64,000 nucleotides of DNA from Actinomycetota bacterium (GCA_019347575.1 JAHWKY010000021.1:1-64000), one strand, 5' to 3'; counted from the first letter of the stretch, positions 25,020 to 34,574 are shown. The notes: generated by a model from the letters alone, not told the origin. Made by a program: numbers and translations.

Positions 25020-26263
25020 GATGGCTCCGTTCCGTCGAGCAGGGCCGCGCCCCCGGCGTCGGACGCGACGAGCTCCAGCAACCTATGGCCGCGGTCGGCG
25101 TCGCATTCGGCACGGGCGCTGAGCACGTCGATGCTGTCCGTCACCTCCGTCCACGACGGGTACAGCAGCTCGCGGCCGTCGGCCCGACGCTCCACGGTCC
25201 CGTCGGTCGTGTCCACCACCATGATGCACTGCAGCTCGTCCAGCGCCGCATCCTCGACCAGCTCGATGCGCTCCAGGATGTCGACCTCGTCACCCTCCGG
25301 CGCCGTGACGAGGTGGTCGTAGGGGACGCGACCGTGCAGGTACCCCAGGGAGACGCAGCGCGCCACGCTCATCAGTGAGTCGGAGCGAGAGCGGAAGGGC
25401 CCGCGGTTACGACTGCCTGGGTAGCCGAGTTCCGCCGGCGACATGCGTACCTCGACCCGGCGGGGCGGTCGATGGTCGAGCTTCGCGCCGATCTCAGCGG
25501 CGAGCCATGTCGGCGTCTGGGCGATGCCGCTGACGGGGAAGGGTTTGGCCGCGACGTCGGCGATGCGCGCCGGTTCGGCTGCGGCGATGGTGGTCGACAG
25601 ACGCGAGCCCTCGGGGTCGTCGAAGTACGCGCGGGCCCAGCCCGCAGCGCCTCCGAGGGCACCCGATGCGCCCCGCACCCCCGCCCGTGCCATCAGCGCC
25701 GCCTCGACCCCCGCCCGCGCCGCGCCCGCCACCTCGATCAGCCACTCGTCGCTGCCGTCCAACCACGACTGGTTGGTACCCGCCGCCGCGGCGGACGCGA
25801 TCGACACCGCGTCGTGGAGTTGTCCGTCGGTGAGTCCCAGCGCCACTCCGGCACCCACGGCGGCGCCGATGGCGCCGAACACCCCCGTCGGCCGCAGGCC
25901 GCGCTGCTGCGCGATCGGCGCGTAGCTGGCGGAGACGAGCGCGAGCACCTCGTAGCCCGCGGCGAGTGGCCGCAGTGGGTCGCCTTCGGTGACAGCGAGA
26001 ACGGCGGGTATCACGACCGCCCCGACGTGCGATCGCCCGGGCGGGTAGAAGTCGTCCTGAGTGCGGGCGTGCATGTCGGCGGCCAGCCGGAACGCGATCG
26101 CGCCCGGACCGTTGCCGGGAACGACGGTCTTGAGCGGGGCGCTCTCGTCCTGCCGACCGCACGCCACCAGCAGGTTGCCCAGCAGGCGCGCGCGGAGCAG
26201 GTCGAACGGAGGATCCTGCGCAGCCATCGAGCCCGCAGCCACGAGGTCCTCGCGCAGCGTCAC
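25016..26263 (-). CDS. MmgE/PrpD-family protein
   Basis: 415 residues from GTG 26263. The helical domain has FRLAADMHARTQDDFYPPGRSHVGAVVIPAVLAVTEG and LRPTGVFGAIGAAVGAGVALGLTDGQLHDAVSIASAAAAGTNQSWLDGSDEW, typical of the MmgE/PrpD fold (2-methylcitrate dehydratase, aconitate decarboxylase, iminodisuccinate epimerase). Here it may dehydrate or decarboxylate a polar acid from the mutase pathway. The specific reaction is not readable. Confidence 0.85.
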   Translation of the reverse strand: MTLREDLVAAGSMAAQDPPFDLLRARLLGNLLVACGRQDESAPLKTVVPGNGPGAIAFRLAADMHARTQDDFYPPGRSHVGAVVIPAVLAVTEGDPLRPLAAGYEVLALVSASYAPIAQQRGLRPTGVFGAIGAAVGAGVALGLTDGQLHDAVSIASAAAAGTNQSWLDGSDEWLIEVAGAARAGVEAALMARAGVRGASGALGGAAGWARAYFDDPEGSRLSTTIAAAEPARIADVAAKPFPVSGIAQTPTWLAAEIGAKLDHRPPRRVEVRMSPAELGYPGSRNRGPFRSRSDSLMSVARCVSLGYLHGRVPYDHLVTAPEGDEVDILERIELVEDAALDELQCIMVVDTTDGTVERRADGRELLYPSWTEVTDSIDVLSARAECDADRGHRLLELVASDAGGAALLDGTEPS

Positions 26264-27786
26264 CGGTCACCCCGCTGCCCGTCGCTTGCCCCTGTCGGCA
26301 CCGGGAGTCGGCTGCGGTCGACCTTGCCGTACGACGAGCGCGGGAGCGAGTCGACGAAGACCACCGACCGCGGGCGACGGAAGCCCAGGCGTGGTCGGGA
26401 GTGCTCGATGATCTCCGCCTCGGTGACCGCTCCTCCGTCGGTGACGACGTAGACCCGCACGGCCTCACCCCAGCGCGGGTGGGGGTAACCGACGGCGACG
26501 CACTCCGCGACCGCGGGGTGCTCGGCGACGGCGTCCTCGACCTCCTTGGGCGCGATGTTGAACCCGCCCGAGTTGATCATGTCGTCGCGACGACCCCTCA
26601 GGTGGACGTAACCCTCCGGGTCGATGATGGCCATGTCGCGCGTCCACAGCCGGCCGTCGCGCAGGACCTCCGCGGTGAGCTCCGGCTTGCCGTGGTAGCC
26701 GTCCATGAGGTGTGCGCCGGCGACGACGAGTTCGCCCAACTCACCGGGCGCGACCTCGGTGCCGTCGTCGTCGACGACGGCGAGTTGGACGGAGCGCCAG
26801 GGCCGCCCCGCCGATCGCCGGTGCTCCCCCGGTCGTGCGTGATCGGCCTTGTGCAGCACCGTGATGGTGACCGGCGCCTCGGACTGGCCGTAGATCTGCA
26901 TCAGCACCGGCCCGAACCGGTCGAGCGCCCGGTCGAGGACGGAGGCGGGGATCGGGGAGGCGCCGTAGATGATGGTGTCGAACGCCGAGGACCCGTCGGC
27001 AGTGACGAGGTCGGCCAGCATGCTGGGCACGAGCTTGAGCGTGTCGATGCCCTCGGAGGCGCCCAGCGCCAGCGCGTGGTCCGCGTCGAAGCGCGACAGC
27101 ACGTGGCAACGGCCGCCCGTCGCCAGGTACGCGAGGACGAAGAAGCCCGCCCCGTGTGACAGCGGCTGCGGGAGCAGGATCGAGCGCCCGGAGGTGATCG
27201 GCCCCAGCTCCATCATCATGTTGAAGGTGACCTGCGCGAGCGCGCGGTGGCTCAGCGTCACGCCCTTCGGCCGGCCGGTCGTCCCGGACGTGTAGGAGAC
27301 CCACGCCGTCGAGCCGTCGTCGATCGGTGCCCGCTCGACGCGGGGCGAGGACCGCTCGACGAGGTCCTCGTAGTCCAGCGCGCGAGCGTCGCCGTCCGCC
27401 GCATCGCCGATGCGGATCCACGCCATCTCGACATCGTCGACCAGACCCGCGACCGTCTCGTCGAAGGCGGCCTCGGTCACGATGGCGCGCGCCCCGACAT
27501 CACCGAGCGAGTAGGCGAACTCGGCCGAGCCCAGCCGGGCGTTGAGCGCCACGCGGACGAACCCGCCGTAGGCGAGCGCGACATCGACCTCGGGGTACTC
27601 GATGCGGTTGTCGAGCAGCACCCCGACCGCATCACCGGGCTCGATGCCGCACGCCCGCAGTCCGTTGGCGAGCCGCTGCGCGCGCTCGTCGAGCGCACCG
27701 TACGTCACGTGTCGGTCGCCCCACACGACCGCGGGTCGCGCGGCGTGCTCCCGCGCGCCACGGCGCAGCAGGTACGCGACGTCCAA
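26260..27786 (-). CDS. AMP-forming acid-CoA ligase
   Basis: 508 residues. I place the start at TTG 27786, four bases after GGGAGG; upstream codons in the same frame have no good ribosome site and run into the divergent control region. AWVSYTSGTTGRPKGVTLSH is the ATP loop, LMQIYGQSEAPVTIT motif A5, GRLWTRDMAIIDPEGYVHLRGRRDDMINSGGFNIAPKEVED motifs A7-A8, and SSYGKVDRSRL carries the C-terminal lysine. It is first in the eight-gene mutase operon and makes the entry acyl-CoA. Confidence 0.92.
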   Translation of the reverse strand: MDVAYLLRRGAREHAARPAVVWGDRHVTYGALDERAQRLANGLRACGIEPGDAVGVLLDNRIEYPEVDVALAYGGFVRVALNARLGSAEFAYSLGDVGARAIVTEAAFDETVAGLVDDVEMAWIRIGDAADGDARALDYEDLVERSSPRVERAPIDDGSTAWVSYTSGTTGRPKGVTLSHRALAQVTFNMMMELGPITSGRSILLPQPLSHGAGFFVLAYLATGGRCHVLSRFDADHALALGASEGIDTLKLVPSMLADLVTADGSSAFDTIIYGASPIPASVLDRALDRFGPVLMQIYGQSEAPVTITVLHKADHARPGEHRRSAGRPWRSVQLAVVDDDGTEVAPGELGELVVAGAHLMDGYHGKPELTAEVLRDGRLWTRDMAIIDPEGYVHLRGRRDDMINSGGFNIAPKEVEDAVAEHPAVAECVAVGYPHPRWGEAVRVYVVTDGGAVTEAEIIEHSRPRLGFRRPRSVVFVDSLPRSSYGKVDRSRLPVPTGASDGQRGDR

Positions 27787-27803
27787 CGCGCCTCCCTCGT
27801 AGC

Positions 27804-27848
27804 GGTACGGGAGCGCAACTGTACCACTTAACAGAACGGTGATACCGT
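27804..27848. promoter_or_regulatory. Palindromes in the divergent control region of the mutase operon
   Basis: Two inverted repeats lie between the divergent ligase and SnoaL-like genes: GGTAC-N12-GTACC (27804-27825) and ACGGT-GAT-ACCGT (27836-27848). The second, a 13-bp perfect palindrome, has the size of IclR-type operators. The first resembles the right-block TetR sites but has a 12-base rather than 16-base spacer. Confidence 0.45.
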
Positions 27849-27881
27849 GGGACGGAACGTCGTCGGATACGCGCTCGGAGG

Positions 27882-28382
27882 ATGACGGTGCATGCGGAGC
27901 TGTGGGACCGTGAGCTGATCCGCGAGTGCAAAGCGCTCTACTGCCACCTGCTCGACAGCCGCCGCTTCGACGCGCTCGTCGACCGCTGCTTCGCACCGAC
28001 CGACCCCGTGGTCGACTTCACCCCCGAGCACGAGCGCGTCGAGGGCATCGAAGCGGTCCGGCGCTTCTACACCGAGTACGTGCCCTCCATCCGTGACCAG
28101 ACCTGCCACCGGTTCACCAACGGGATCATCGCGATCGACGGGTCCACAGCCCGCGCCTCGTGGTACCTGCACGGCTCGCTGGTCATCGCGGGCGAGCCGT
28201 ACTGGGTCCAGGGGATCTACAACGACGAGCTCGTCCGCGACGACGACGGCACCTGGCGCATCCGCGTCCTCGACCTCGACTGGGAGTACCTCTGCCACTA
28301 CGAGGACGGATGGAGCCACCCGAGCCGCGCCCCCGCCATCGCCTGGACGCACAAGTCCTCTGGCGCGGCGATCGCCGGTTGA
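27882..28382 (+). CDS. SnoaL-like/NTF2-fold protein
   Basis: 166 residues. ELIRECKALYCHLLDSRRFDALVDRCFAPTDPVVDFTPE and VRRFYTEYVPSIRDQTCHRFTNGIIAIDGSTARASWYLHGSLVI follow the cone-shaped alpha/beta fold of SnoaL_4-type proteins, seen in dehydratases, isomerases and ring-hydroxylation partners. Its stop overlaps the TTG start of the next gene. Substrate unknown. Confidence 0.78.
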   Translation: MTVHAELWDRELIRECKALYCHLLDSRRFDALVDRCFAPTDPVVDFTPEHERVEGIEAVRRFYTEYVPSIRDQTCHRFTNGIIAIDGSTARASWYLHGSLVIAGEPYWVQGIYNDELVRDDDGTWRIRVLDLDWEYLCHYEDGWSHPSRAPAIAWTHKSSGAAIAG

Positions 28383-29506
28383 CGCTGCTGACCCTCCCCG
28401 GCGCCATCGGGACCGGACCGGTCGGAGAGCTCTTCGCCGACCTCGCGACCCACCACGGCTGGACCCGGGTGGCGGTGATCACGGGGACCGCGGTCGCCGG
28501 GGCGACCGACCTCGCAGCCTGTATCGAGGACAGCCACAACCGTGTCGTGGAGACGTTCGCCCGTGGCCCGGCACACGCGCCCGTGGAGCACGTCGAGCAG
28601 CTCGCCGCCGAGCTGAGAACCTTCGGACCCGATGTCGTGGTGTCCGCTGGCGGCGGATCGTCGCACGATGCCGCCAAGGGGGTCCGGACCCTGCTGGCCC
28701 ACGGCGGTCGCCTCGAGGACCACTGTCTGCGCTACTTCCCTCCCGATCGTCTCGAGCGCCCCGACCTGTCGGGACCGAAGCTGGCGCACGTGACCGTGCC
28801 GACCACGTTGTCGGGGTCCGAGGCGAACGGCGCGGCCGGGTTCGCCGCGGGCCCCGACGGCAAACGGGTCCTGGCCGACGACTCGCTGCTGCCGAGGGCC
28901 GTCCTCATCGACCGTGAGATCCTGGCCACCACGCCCGAACGGATCTTCCGCGCCAGCGCGATGAACGCCCTGGACCATGGCGTCGAGGGTCTGGCGTCGC
29001 GCGGCCGCAGCCCGGTGACGGCGGCGATCCTCCGCGGAGCACTCCGCGAGCTCGCAGCCGCCACCGCAACCGACAGCGATGACCCGTCGCAGCGCGAGCG
29101 CGCGGTCGTGATGTCGGCGCTGATCGGCACGTCGCTGCCGGGGACGTGGCTCGGCCTGGCCCACGCGATCGGGCACGTGCTCGGGGCGCGGTACGCGGCC
29201 GCCCACGGTGACTGCCACGCGATCGTGGCCGGTGCCGTCGTCCGCTTCAACGCCCCGGCCGCCGCCCCCTCCCACGAGGAGGCTTGTGCCGTGCTGGGGC
29301 TGTCGGGCTCGTCGGACGCTCTCGCGGCGTGGCTCGACGCACGCGCCGACGCCTGGAGCCTCCCCCGACGCCTGCGGGACATCGAGGTCCCCCGAGGTGA
29401 TCTCGACGCCGTGGCCGGGGCGGTCCACCGCGACCACGACACGTTCCACAACCCGCGCCCCCCGACCCCCGGGGACATCGCGGACCTGCTCCGGTCGATG
29501 TGGTGA
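28379..29506 (+). CDS. Iron-containing alcohol dehydrogenase / maleylacetate reductase-like
   Basis: 375 residues from a TTG that overlaps the previous stop (TTGA). VVVSAGGGSSHDAAKGVRTL is the nucleotide-binding GGGSxxDxxK motif and VPTTLSGSEANGAAGF follows. Metal ligands appear as NALDHGVEGL, GLAHAIGHVLGARY and HGDCHAIV, matching the Asp-His-His-His set. Maleylacetate reductases and group III alcohol dehydrogenases share this form. With a metallo-hydrolase and an AhpD-like protein downstream, it may reduce a ring-cleavage product. Confidence 0.85.
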   Translation: MTLLTLPGAIGTGPVGELFADLATHHGWTRVAVITGTAVAGATDLAACIEDSHNRVVETFARGPAHAPVEHVEQLAAELRTFGPDVVVSAGGGSSHDAAKGVRTLLAHGGRLEDHCLRYFPPDRLERPDLSGPKLAHVTVPTTLSGSEANGAAGFAAGPDGKRVLADDSLLPRAVLIDREILATTPERIFRASAMNALDHGVEGLASRGRSPVTAAILRGALRELAAATATDSDDPSQRERAVVMSALIGTSLPGTWLGLAHAIGHVLGARYAAAHGDCHAIVAGAVVRFNAPAAAPSHEEACAVLGLSGSSDALAAWLDARADAWSLPRRLRDIEVPRGDLDAVAGAVHRDHDTFHNPRPPTPGDIADLLRSMW

Positions 29507-29583
29507 CCTAGACTGCTAGACGGAACTTGACTTCCGCTGCGCGGAACGGATTCGCAGCCACGAGGCGACCGAAGGGACAGCAG

Positions 29584-30366
29584 ATGAGCCTCCAGATCAC
29601 CCCTCTGGACTGCGGGCAGATCACCGGCGTGGAGCAGTCCATGCACCAGTACTTCCAGGGGTTCGGCAACAAGGTGAACGCCAACATCGTCCAGTGGCTG
29701 ATCACCGGTGGTGACCACCCGGTGGTCGTCGACTTCTCCGCCGGGACGCCGGAGATGGTCCGTGAACGCTTCGATCGCGAGCTCATCCAGAGCTCGGACC
29801 AGCACCCGCGCGCCCAGATCGAGGCCGCCGGGGTGGACCCCGCCGACGTGGGGACGGTCGTGCTGACCCACCTTCACCTCGACCACTGCGCCGGCATCGA
29901 CCTCGGCCTCTACCCCAACGCCGCCATCCTCATCCAGCTGAGTGAGCTGCGCTACGCGGCCGCCCCGTACCCCCCGCACTACGGCATCTACGACAAGGGC
30001 GTGATGAAGCGGCTGCTGCCGATCTACGCCTCCGAGTACGACAACATCCGGGTCATCGACGGCGACCTGCGCCTGATGGACGGCGTTCGCGTCCTGCACA
30101 CACCGGGGCACACCCCCGGTACGCAGGCGGTGCTGGTCGACACCGACGAGGGGACCTACGCCATCGCCTCGGACAACGTGCCGTTCCAGTCATCGTGGCG
30201 CGGACCGACGCTGAGCGACTGGATCCCGGAGGGGATCCACGTGAGCCTGAAGGACTGCTACGACTCGCTCGGCCGGATCGCCTTCCTCGCCGATCACATC
30301 CTCCCGTCACACGACTACGTCGTGCTCGAGGAGGCCAGCTACCCACCGAACAGGGCGGAGTCATGA
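29584..30366 (+). CDS. Metallo-beta-lactamase-fold hydrolase (lactonase-like)
   Basis: 260 residues. The metal motif THLHLDHCAGIDL (HxHxDH) lies near residue 100, HTPGHTPGT provides the next His, and SDNVPF and ILPSHDY the later ligands. The arrangement resembles N-acyl-homoserine lactonases, but in this catabolic operon a lactone or thioester hydrolase is as likely. The next gene starts within its stop codon (ATGA). Confidence 0.85.
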   Translation: MSLQITPLDCGQITGVEQSMHQYFQGFGNKVNANIVQWLITGGDHPVVVDFSAGTPEMVRERFDRELIQSSDQHPRAQIEAAGVDPADVGTVVLTHLHLDHCAGIDLGLYPNAAILIQLSELRYAAAPYPPHYGIYDKGVMKRLLPIYASEYDNIRVIDGDLRLMDGVRVLHTPGHTPGTQAVLVDTDEGTYAIASDNVPFQSSWRGPTLSDWIPEGIHVSLKDCYDSLGRIAFLADHILPSHDYVVLEEASYPPNRAES

Positions 30367-31079
30367 CGAGCTATCGGCGCACGGAGGAGACCCTCACAAG
30401 GCTGGAGGAGCACGGGACCCCGGATCGGCTCGTGCAGATGGCGCGCGCGCTGGAAGGCTCGGCGCAGGACACCGCGTCCCTGCCCCCCAAGGTCATCCAG
30501 CTGGGGCTGGCGCTGGCCTACGCCAACCGAGGCCGCGACGACGAGGCGCGGCGTCACGGGGAGGCGGCCCTCGCAGCGGGGTTGACCCGTCCGGAGGCGA
30601 TCGAAGCGCTCCTGGCGGGCGTGCTCTCGCGCGGGATGGGGGTCCTGCACGTGAACGCGTGGATCGTGGAGGCCGCCGCCGAGGGCGACTGGACGCCACT
30701 GCCGGACGCCGAGGCGATGGACACCGCCGCGATCCTCGAGTACTTCGCGGGGAACTTCGGCGAGGTCCCGGCCTGGCTCGAGATGCTGGCCGACGCCTCA
30801 CCGCCGACGCTCGAGGCTTACTACAGCCTCCGCTCCGACATCCTCCGGGACGGGGCGCTGCCGCGGAAGCACAAGGAGCTGCTCCTGGTCGTCCTCAACG
30901 CCGTCGAGCGCTACGACGTCGGCATGCAGGTCCACATGAAGGGCGCGCTCGCTGCTGGCGCCACCGAGGCCGAGCTGGCGGAGGCCATGCGCGCGGCGAT
31001 CGTCGGGGGCGGGCTGGTCGCGTGGCTCGCGGCCGCGAGCACCGCCGGGCCGGTGCTCGAGGAGCACCGGTCGGCCTGA
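30363..31079 (+). CDS. Carboxymuconolactone decarboxylase-family protein, two-domain
   Basis: 238 residues from ATG 30363. Two CMD-like helical repeats are visible: residues about 40-100 (GRDDEARRHGEAALAAGLTRPEAIEALLAGVLSRG) and about 120-230 (AWLEMLADASPPTLEAYYSLRSDILRDGALPRKHKELLLVVLNAVERYDVGMQVHMKGALAAGAT). No CxxC peroxidase pair is present. A ring-cleavage-product decarboxylase or isomerase role fits the neighbouring maleylacetate-reductase-like and lactonase-like genes. Confidence 0.82.
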   Translation: MTSYRRTEETLTRLEEHGTPDRLVQMARALEGSAQDTASLPPKVIQLGLALAYANRGRDDEARRHGEAALAAGLTRPEAIEALLAGVLSRGMGVLHVNAWIVEAAAEGDWTPLPDAEAMDTAAILEYFAGNFGEVPAWLEMLADASPPTLEAYYSLRSDILRDGALPRKHKELLLVVLNAVERYDVGMQVHMKGALAAGATEAELAEAMRAAIVGGGLVAWLAAASTAGPVLEEHRSA

Positions 31080-31081
31080 GG

Positions 31082-31783
31082 TCAACCGCCCAGGTACGCG
31101 GACCGGACGCGGTCGTCGTTGCGGAGCTCGTCGGGCGTCCCCTCGAGGATGATGCGGCCACCCGTCATCACGAGGCCCCGGTCCGCGACGCCTAGCGCGA
31201 GCGTGGCGTTCTGCTCCACAAGGAAGACGCTCGCTCCCGTCGCACGGATCTCGCGGATCACGTCCCCGATCCGCTTCACGAGGAGCGGGGCGAGGCCGAG
31301 CGAGGGTTCGTCGAGCAGCAGCAAGCGCGGCCGGCTCATGAGCCCGCGTCCGATCGCGAGCATCTGCTGTTGTCCTCCACTGAGGTTGCCCGCCCGAGCC
31401 GAGCGCACCCGATCGAGGTCGGGGAACAGCTCGAAGACGTGCTCGAGATCCTCGGACAGATCGTCGTCCCGCAGGTACGCCCCCATCTCGAGGTTCTCGA
31501 CGACCGACAGGTCCGGGAAGAGCTGGCGCCCCTCGGGAACGTGCGCGACACCAGCCGCGGTGATCGCGGGGGGTCGCAGCCCGTCGGTGCGTCGATCGTT
31601 CACGTGGATCGAGCCAGCATGGGGCGGGTTGAGGCCGGTGATGCTCCGCAGCGTGGTGCTCTTGCCGACACCGTTCCCGCCGAGCAGAGTCAGGATCTCG
31701 CCCTCCCCCACCTGCAGCGACACGCCATGGAGCACGTCGACGTTGCCGCGTCGAACGTGGATGTCCCGAACGTCGAGCAGCAT
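31082..31783 (-). CDS. livF: Branched-chain amino acid-type ABC transporter ATPase, LivF-like
   Basis: 233 residues. Walker A GGNGVGKSTT, signature LSGGQQQMLAIGRGLM, Walker B RLLLLDEPSLGLAP and the LivF-typical HVPEGRQLFPDLSVVENLEMGAY. It is the last gene of the first Liv importer (SBP 34575, LivH, LivM, LivG, LivF). In catabolic clusters such importers often carry aromatic or organic acids rather than leucine. Confidence 0.95.
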   Translation of the reverse strand: MLLDVRDIHVRRGNVDVLHGVSLQVGEGEILTLLGGNGVGKSTTLRSITGLNPPHAGSIHVNDRRTDGLRPPAITAAGVAHVPEGRQLFPDLSVVENLEMGAYLRDDDLSEDLEHVFELFPDLDRVRSARAGNLSGGQQQMLAIGRGLMSRPRLLLLDEPSLGLAPLLVKRIGDVIREIRATGASVFLVEQNATLALGVADRGLVMTGGRIILEGTPDELRNDDRVRSAYLGG

Positions 31784-32530
31784 CTACTCGTCCCCTCCGA
31801 GGTAGGCCTCGATGACCTTCGGATCGACGGCGACCTCTCGCGGCGGACCCTCGGCGATCTTCTCGCCGGCATCGAGGACCATCACGTGATCGGAGACGCG
31901 CATCACGAGGTCCATGTCGTGTTCGACCAGCCAGATCGTGTACCCGTCAGCCTGCAGGCGCCTCAGATCCGCCTCGAGGCGGCGCGTCTCCTCGGCGTTG
32001 AGGCCGGCGGCCGGCTCATCCAGCAGCAGGCACGTCGCCCCGCTCGCGACGGCGGTCGCCAGTGAGACCCGCCGGGCAAGGCCGTAGGCGAGATCGGACG
32101 CGCGCGCATCAGCCAGATCGGTCAGCCCGAAGCGCTCGACGACCTCCTCCGCGTGCTCGAGGGCCGGACCGCGCTGTCGCGGGACGACGGCATCGCGGAC
32201 GGAGTGGTTGGCGAGCATGTGCGCCCCGAAGTGCACGTGCTCGCGCACGGTCACGTCCGGGAAGAGCCGTGAGTGCTGGAACGTCCGCACGATGCCGAGC
32301 GCGGCCCGCTGGTGCGGTCTCAAGCCGGTGATGTCCTCACCGCGCCACCGCACCACGCCGGACGTAGGCTGGTCGAAGCCGGAGACGAGGTTGAACAGGG
32401 TGGTCTTGCCGGCGCCGTTGGGTCCGATCAGCCCCACGATCTGCTCGACGCCGAGCTCGAAGTCGACCTCGTGGAGCGCGCGCAAGCCTCCGAAGATCCG
32501 TGTCAGCCTCTGGCCCGTGAGCATGCTCAC
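31784..32530 (-). CDS. livG: Branched-chain amino acid-type ABC transporter ATPase, LivG-like
   Basis: 248 residues from GTG 32530, which overlaps the LivM stop; ATG 32524 is an alternative. Walker A is GPNGAGKTTL, the signature is the LivG variant LAYGLARRVSLATAVA, and Walker B is CLLLDEPAAGLN. FQHSRLFPDVTVREHVHFG is typical of LivG. Confidence 0.95.
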   Translation of the reverse strand: MSMLTGQRLTRIFGGLRALHEVDFELGVEQIVGLIGPNGAGKTTLFNLVSGFDQPTSGVVRWRGEDITGLRPHQRAALGIVRTFQHSRLFPDVTVREHVHFGAHMLANHSVRDAVVPRQRGPALEHAEEVVERFGLTDLADARASDLAYGLARRVSLATAVASGATCLLLDEPAAGLNAEETRRLEADLRRLQADGYTIWLVEHDMDLVMRVSDHVMVLDAGEKIAEGPPREVAVDPKVIEAYLGGDE

Positions 32531-33609
32531 TCCCCCCGCGCCGAGCCGGATGGCACGTCGGACGTGGGACGGTCACCGCCCGGCCGGTCGGGGTCGGGCA
32601 GCACGGCGCTGGCCTCGCTCAGCCTCCCCCTCCCCGTGACGCGCAGCCGCAGTCGCCGGGTCACGCCGAGGACACCGTCAGGGGCGAACAGCACGACCGC
32701 GATCAGCACGACACCGAACAGTCCCGCGCGGAAATCACCCCCGAACCGCAGCCCCTCGACCAGGCCGATGTAGAGGCCCGCACCGATGATGGGCCCCAGC
32801 CGGCGCCCCGTGCCCCCGATGACGACCATGACGATCAGCGTGATGAGCTGGTGGAACCCGTACAGGGCCGGGGCGACGAAGCGGAAGTAGTGCCCGTGGA
32901 ACGCCCCGGCGAGCCCCGCGATCACCGCGCTGAGCATGAACGCGAGGATCTTGTAGCGAGCGGTCGCGATGCCCAACGAGGTCGCCAGCAGCTCATCCTC
33001 CCGGATCGCGACGAGTCCCCGACCGAAGCGGGTGCGTTCGAGCCGGCTGAGGAAGAACAGGCATAGCAGCACCGCAACGACGAGCAGCGCGTAGAAGCCA
33101 CCCTGACGCGACCCGAGGTCCCATGACAGCCCCCCGATGGCGATGCGACCGAGGTCGTAGGTGACGTTGAGCCCAGTGGTGCGGCCGGCCACAGCGAGGT
33201 TGCTGATGAACGCCAGGAAGATGAGCACGAAGGCGAGGGTCATGATCGCGAAGTAGAAGCCCTGGAGCCGCAGGGTCAGCACTCCGAGGATCGCGCTGGT
33301 CACCACCGCGGCGGCGACGCCCATCAGCATCCCGGGCCAGAACGACCAACCGGCTTCGAGGAACAGCAACGCGGTGACGTAGGAGCTCACGGCTCCCAGG
33401 CCGATCTGGCCCATCGAGAACTGGCCCGCGTAGCCCCAGATGAGGTTGAAGCTGATGCCGAACAGCGACCACAGGCCCACCAGCGTCCCCAAGTGGACCC
33501 AGGTGGGGTCGTCGCCCACGAACGGAGCGCCGGCCAGCACGATGATGACGGCGAAGAGCATGCCCCGTCCGAACAGGACGAGCGGGGCGCGGTCAGCCGT
33601 AGCGTTCAC
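32527..33609 (-). CDS. livM: Branched-chain amino acid-type ABC permease, LivM-like
   Basis: 360 residues from GTG 33609, overlapping the LivH stop. About nine to ten membrane helices. NLIWGYAGQFSMGQIGLGAVSSYVTALL is the conserved LivM start and REDELLATSLGIATARYKILAFMLSAVIAGLAGAF the cytoplasmic coupling loop. The last 35 residues are a hydrophilic, Arg/Gly/Pro-rich tail facing the cytoplasm. Confidence 0.95.
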   Translation of the reverse strand: MNATADRAPLVLFGRGMLFAVIIVLAGAPFVGDDPTWVHLGTLVGLWSLFGISFNLIWGYAGQFSMGQIGLGAVSSYVTALLFLEAGWSFWPGMLMGVAAAVVTSAILGVLTLRLQGFYFAIMTLAFVLIFLAFISNLAVAGRTTGLNVTYDLGRIAIGGLSWDLGSRQGGFYALLVVAVLLCLFFLSRLERTRFGRGLVAIREDELLATSLGIATARYKILAFMLSAVIAGLAGAFHGHYFRFVAPALYGFHQLITLIVMVVIGGTGRRLGPIIGAGLYIGLVEGLRFGGDFRAGLFGVVLIAVVLFAPDGVLGVTRRLRLRVTGRGRLSEASAVLPDPDRPGGDRPTSDVPSGSARGE

Positions 33610-34478
33610 AGTGCCTGCCGACCACGGACCGCGACGAGGCCCTCGGGCTTGACGAGCAGCACCGCGACGAGCGCGAGCAGCGGCAGGATCGTGGACCAGG
33701 TCGTGGAGAGGTGGACCGTGGTGAGGGACTCGGCGATACCGAGGCCGACACCGGCGATGACGGCCCCGGCGGGACTGCCTGCCCCGCCGATGATCAGCAC
33801 GACGAAGCCCTTGATGAGGGGGCTCTCACCGAGGGCGGGCTCGACGGCGAACAACGCCCCGAGCGATGTCCCGGCGAACGCGGCCAGCGCCGACCCGATG
33901 ATCATCGCGAGGTTGCGGATGCGCAGCACGTCGATCCCCATGAGCGAGGCGGCGTCGGAGTTCTGCGCCGTAGCCCGCATCGCCTTGCCGGTCCTGGTGC
34001 GACGGAGGAAGTACGCCAGCGCGAGGAGGATGAGCACGGTCGCCACGACGACGGAGAGGCGGCTCTTGGCGAACGAGATGTCCCCGAAGCGCAGGACGCC
34101 CTGCACAGGCGCCTCGAGGCTGCGAGGGCTTGGTCCCCAGATGGCGTCGGCGAAGTTCTCGATGATGGCGATGAGGCCGATCGAGATCAGCAGGCCGTTG
34201 ATCGGCCGTTCGCTGACCCTACGGAACAACGACACCTCGAGCAGCGACCCGAGCAGACTGACGACCACGAGGCTGGCCGCCAGGCCCAGCCAGAAGGAGC
34301 CGACCACCTCGACGACGGCGAAGGCGACGTAGCCCCCGAGCACGATCAGCTGACCGTGCGCGAAGTTCACGATGTCGAGCAGGCCGAACACGATGGTCAG
34401 CCCCAGCGCCACGAGAGCGTAGACCGAGCCGAGCATCAGCCCGTTCAGGATCCCCTGGACGGTGAGTCCGACGTCCAT
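33606..34478 (-). CDS. livH: Branched-chain amino acid-type ABC permease, LivH-like
   Basis: 290 residues. LNGLMLGSVYALVALGLTIVFGLLDIVNFAHGQLIVLGGYVAF is the LivH hallmark, and RATAQNSDAASLMGIDVLRIRNLAMIIGSALAAFAGTSLG the coupling loop. The second permease of the importer; 96 bases downstream of the binding-protein gene. Confidence 0.95.
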   Translation of the reverse strand: MDVGLTVQGILNGLMLGSVYALVALGLTIVFGLLDIVNFAHGQLIVLGGYVAFAVVEVVGSFWLGLAASLVVVSLLGSLLEVSLFRRVSERPINGLLISIGLIAIIENFADAIWGPSPRSLEAPVQGVLRFGDISFAKSRLSVVVATVLILLALAYFLRRTRTGKAMRATAQNSDAASLMGIDVLRIRNLAMIIGSALAAFAGTSLGALFAVEPALGESPLIKGFVVLIIGGAGSPAGAVIAGVGLGIAESLTTVHLSTTWSTILPLLALVAVLLVKPEGLVAVRGRQAL

Positions 34479-34574
34479 CGTCGCTCCTCGACCTCCGCTC
34501 CACCGCCGAGCGTGGTGGAGACGGCCGCGTCAGGTCCGGGGCGCGACCGCCTCCCCACCTCATACCACGAACGC

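Noticed and set aside
29527-29555. TTGACT-N17-ATTCGC before the metallo-hydrolase gene
   Set aside because: The -35 is good but the -10 is poor, and the gene may simply be transcribed from the upstream unit.
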